Assembly: GCA_964516515.1 (NCBI GenBank)
Contig: CAZEYA010000155.1
Coordinates: 1-9,039, forward strand
Length of the DNA: 9,039 nt
Direction: 5' to 3'
DNA from: JANNOG01 sp964516515
Lineage (GTDB): Bacteria; Actinomycetota; Actinomycetes; Actinomycetales; JBBAYJ01
A model generated the notes under the pieces. That model was given only the letters and a program-made list of their open reading frames with translations. It searched no databases and was not told where the DNA came from. Of this stretch, positions 7,124-9,039 are shown in pieces; the stretch's first letter is position 1; every line of letters starts with the position of its first letter. Made by a program: the position numbers and the translations under genes.

Positions 7124-7132
7124 CAGTCGCAT
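7110..7132 (+). promoter_or_regulatory. Candidate Zur-type operator over the znuA -10 and start
   Basis: A 23-bp imperfect palindrome centred on A7121: left arm ATGCAAGTGAT (7110-7120), right arm ATCAGTCGCAT (7122-7132). Nine of eleven arm positions are complementary; mismatches are 7114/7128 and 7116/7126. The core TGATAATCA (7117-7125) resembles the TGAnAATnATTnTCA style of Fur/Zur boxes. It overlaps the -10, the expected transcription start and the ATG, so a bound zinc-loaded repressor would block initiation. The assignment to Zur is inferred from the downstream gene and the core sequence. Confidence 0.6.
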
Positions 7133-8075
7133 GAAGAGCCTCGCTGTCCTCGCCCTTGCCTCCTCCACGGCCCTCTTGCTCGCTGCGTGTGGCTCCGACT
7201 CCGATACGGCGTCCGACGGCGAGAGCTCGGCAGCGACGGCGGGCGCCCCTGTCTCGGTCGCCGCGGCGTTCTACCCGCTGGCGTTCCTGGTCGAGCAGGT
7301 GGGTGGTGACCGGGTCGAGCTGAGCGACCTGACGCCCCCCGGTACCGAGCCGCACGACCTCGAACTCGCCGCCGACGCTCTGGTGACCTTGGAGGAGGCG
7401 GACCTCGTCGTCTTCCAGGAGGGGTTCCAGCCAGCCGTCGACGACGCGCTGGCCGCGCGGGACGGGAACGTCCTCGACCTCTCACCCGTCGCGACACGCA
7501 CGTTGGGACAGGAGGAGGCACCGGCGCAGGGCGAGGAGGCGGAGTACAAGCCCGGCCTAGATCCCCACTTCTGGAATGATCCCTCGATCTACGCGGACGC
7601 CGCGATGCTGGTCGCCGACGCACTCGTGGCTGCCGACCCGGAGGGTGAGGACGCCTACCGGGCCAATGCCGACGCACTGGTGGCCGAGCTCACCGCCATC
7701 GACGAGGAGGCAGCCGAGGCTCTGTCATCGTGTGCCATCACGACCCTGGTAACCGGGCACGAGGCCTTCGGGTACTTCGCCGACCGCTACGGTTTTGACA
7801 ACGTGCCCATTGCTGGGATCTCTCCCGAGGCCGAGCCGTCGGCGTCGGCGCTGGCCGAGGTGACCGATATCGTCCGGGCGAAGGGGGTCACGACGATCTA
7901 CACCGAGACTCTCGCGGCGCCCGACATCGCCGAAACGGTGGCGGCCGAGACCGGCGCCAAGACCGCGGTGCTGGACCCGCTGGAGGGCATCACGGACCAG
8001 TCCGCGGGCACGGACTACCCCTCGATCATGCGGGTGAACATCGACGCGGTGGTGGCCGGCCAACAGTGCTTGTGA
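7131..8075 (+). CDS. znuA: Zinc ABC transporter substrate-binding lipoprotein (ZnuA-type)
   Basis: Captures Zn(II) (possibly Mn(II)) outside the membrane and delivers it to an ABC permease. The protein has 314 residues. The signal peptide MKSLAVLALASSTALLLAAC ends in the lipobox LAAC, with Cys20 as the lipid anchor. The cluster A-I metal ligands are visible: His75 (TEPHDLEL), His146 (DPHFWND), His210 (VTGHEAFGYF) and Asp282 (VLDPLEG). Instead of a His-rich loop between the first two histidines there is an acidic stretch, GQEEAPAQGEEAEYKPG (126-142). Cys201 and Cys313 could form a disulfide. The C-terminus (TDYPSIMRVN, then a short tail) is typical, so the gene looks complete. No znuC or znuB follows, which is unusual; the protein would need a permease encoded elsewhere. 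Likely repressed by zinc through the palindrome at its start. Confidence 0.92.
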   Translation: MKSLAVLALASSTALLLAACGSDSDTASDGESSAATAGAPVSVAAAFYPLAFLVEQVGGDRVELSDLTPPGTEPHDLELAADALVTLEEADLVVFQEGFQPAVDDALAARDGNVLDLSPVATRTLGQEEAPAQGEEAEYKPGLDPHFWNDPSIYADAAMLVADALVAADPEGEDAYRANADALVAELTAIDEEAAEALSSCAITTLVTGHEAFGYFADRYGFDNVPIAGISPEAEPSASALAEVTDIVRAKGVTTIYTETLAAPDIAETVAAETGAKTAVLDPLEGITDQSAGTDYPSIMRVNIDAVVAGQQCL

Positions 8076-8076
8076 T

Positions 8077-8118
8077 CCCCGAAGGGGCTGGTCTCCCCGC
8101 AGGGGCTGCCCGGGGCAG
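8077..8118 (+). terminator. Three tandem GC-rich hairpins after znuA
   Basis: Directly after the znuA stop lie CCCC-GAA-GGGG (8077-8087), CCCC-GCA-GGGG (8095-8105) and CTGCC-CGG-GGCAG (8106-8118), each a perfect small stem with a 3-nt loop. The shared GGGGCTG segments (8084-8090, 8102-8108) allow alternative pairings. There is no T-run. They may end the znuA transcript or protect its 3' end. Confidence 0.5.
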
Positions 8119-8161
8119 TACAGCCAAGAGCTGGCGACCCGTCGTCTTCGACGCGGACGCC

Positions 8162-8408
8162 TCGATGCAGCTGATGGCGGACGAGCGATGTCGACACCCT
8201 GCGCGACCCGGACGGTGAGTCCACCTACCGGCGGTGCAGCGAGGGCCATCATCACCACCTGACCTGCCGGGACTGTGGCCGCACGGCCGAGATCGACGGC
8301 GCTGCCACCGAGACATGGGCCCGCTCGGTCTCTGCCGAGCACGGCCACGACGATGTCAAGCGCGTCTTCGAGCTGGTCGTGCGGTGCCGGGACTGCGTGC
8401 GGACGGTA
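8162..8408 (+). pseudogene. zur: zur remnant (Fur-family zinc repressor), N-terminus lost and frameshifted
   Basis: From 8187, in the frame of 8190, the translation runs DVDTLRDPDGESTYRRC and on through GHHHHLTCRDCGRTAEI (His codons 8247-8258; Cys 8265 and 8274) to RCRDC (Cys 8385 and 8394). This is the complete metal-binding and dimerisation half of a Zur/Fur repressor, with both CxxC pairs and the His cluster kept. Just upstream, MQLMAD (8165-8182) fits the segment before it but lies in another frame; comparison with the expected codons suggests about 2 nt lost near 8183-8186. Further upstream only about 85 nt separate it from the znuA stop, too little for the winged helix, and TGA 8172-8174 blocks the frame. 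No start codon is available before the CxxC pair. The usual end after the last CxxC also lacks a stop: the frame continues into the next gene. Genes of this kind normally sit after znuB. Confidence 0.85.
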
Positions 8409-8426
8409 CGGACGAGCCCAATCCCT

Positions 8427-8432
8427 TACCCT
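8427..8432 (+). promoter_or_regulatory. Possible -10 box before the YibE/F gene
   Basis: TACCCT matches the TAnnnT pattern frequent in actinobacterial promoters and lies just past the zur remnant. No clear -35 is seen. Transcription from near 8439 would cover either ATG 8445 or ATG 8496. Confidence 0.25.
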
Positions 8433-8495
8433 GCGGCAGCTGTCATGGGTCAGGCAAGCTGGGGGGATGAGGACGCCGCGCGGTGGGGGATCGTC

Positions 8496-9039
8496 ATGAC
8501 CGGTTCGCATCGGGGCGATGCCGAGCAGCCAAGGGCAATCGGAGGGCGGACGCACGGCGGTCTGCTGCTGGTGCTGGCGCCCCTCCTCCTGGTCGCCGTG
8601 GTGGGCATCGTGTGGTTCTGGCCGTCCGGGGCGACAGCCCAGGACTCGCCTCAGCGACTCGACGTCAGCGAGGACCTCGAGACAGGCGTGGTTCGCTCGG
8701 CGACGTCGCAGACCTGCCCCGGCGCGCCGCCCGACCGGTTGCCGGACGGCACCATTCCCCTGACCGCGCAGTGCGTCACGGCGGTCGTGGAGGTGGTTTC
8801 GGGCGACGACGCCGGGGCGCGGGTCACCGTGCCGGTCCCGCCGCAGGTCTATCGGGCGGGACTGGACGAGGGGACTCGGGTCTCGCTGGCCCGATACCCG
8901 GCCAGTGAGCTCGGCATCAGCGGGACCGACGGTGCCGACGCGGCCGCGGGTGGAGCGGCGGCCGTCCAGGGTGAGGTCGTGGAGGTGGCACCGAGCGGCG
9001 ACGTGTACGCCTGGGTGGACTTCTCGCGGGCGCAGCCGC
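8496..9039 (+). CDS. YibE/F family membrane protein, 3' end outside the window
   Basis: N-terminal 181 residues of an integral membrane protein family of unknown function, possibly transport-related. One transmembrane segment is visible at about residues 22-42 (LLLVLAPLLLVAVVGIVWFW). It is followed by the extracytoplasmic domain typical of the actinobacterial members: a pair of Cys residues (QTCPGAPPDRLPDG, LTAQCVTAVVEVV), then PPQVYRAGLDEGTRVSLARYP and the conserved VYAWVDFSRAQP at the window edge, after which several more membrane spans are expected. ATG 8496 has GGTGGGGG (8482-8489) 6 nt before it. ATG 8445 is an in-frame alternative with no good ribosome binding site. The frame is open without a stop back into the zur remnant. 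This gene is often a neighbour of zinc-uptake genes and zur in actinomycetes, as I recall. Confidence 0.82.
   Translation, partial: MTGSHRGDAEQPRAIGGRTHGGLLLVLAPLLLVAVVGIVWFWPSGATAQDSPQRLDVSEDLETGVVRSATSQTCPGAPPDRLPDGTIPLTAQCVTAVVEVVSGDDAGARVTVPVPPQVYRAGLDEGTRVSLARYPASELGISGTDGADAAAGGAAAVQGEVVEVAPSGDVYAWVDFSRAQP

Noticed and set aside
8188..8250. ATG at 8188 as the start of a short protein in the zur region
   Set aside because: It lies in a different frame from the conserved zinc-binding sequence and gives an unrecognisable product.

Overview
The window is strongly G+C-rich DNA with the gene content and style of a high-G+C actinomycete: GTG starts, C/G-ending codons, a tRNA without an encoded CCA, and the pairing of thymidylate kinase with the DNA polymerase III delta' subunit. 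Pseudonocardiales is my best guess for the order, held loosely. All genes called here lie on the + strand.

Left block (1-3908), core genome. The 3' part of tmk (thymidylate kinase, cut by the window edge inside its P-loop) is followed 7 nt later by holB (clamp-loader delta' subunit). Next come a short gap with two perfect copies of a 19-bp palindrome-bearing repeat, a secreted lipoprotein alpha/beta hydrolase of the tripeptidyl-aminopeptidase type, and a tRNA-Thr(CGT). The first two genes serve dNTP supply and replication; the hydrolase is a cell-envelope enzyme.

Middle block (3909-6282), accessory in character. Downstream of the tRNA are a hairpin, a GNAT acetyltransferase and an aminoglycoside-phosphotransferase-family kinase (two group-transfer enzymes of the kind seen in resistance or small-molecule modification). 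About 700 nt follow with no convincing gene but several short inverted and direct repeats.

Right block (6283-9039). A small nitrilase-superfamily amidohydrolase precedes a zinc ABC-transporter binding lipoprotein (znuA). znuA appears to be transcribed as a leaderless mRNA from a promoter whose -10 lies inside a 23-bp imperfect palindrome resembling a Zur operator. Immediately after znuA there are three tandem GC-rich hairpins, then a decayed zur gene: its zinc-binding C-terminal domain is intact, but the DNA-binding N-terminus is gone and a frameshift is present. The usual znuC and znuB genes are absent. The zur remnant reads in frame, with no stop, into a YibE/F-family membrane protein gene that runs off the window.

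The most notable observation is this eroded zinc-uptake locus: an intact binding protein and an intact-looking operator, with the local permease, ATPase and repressor deleted or broken. I see no clearly new multi-gene system.
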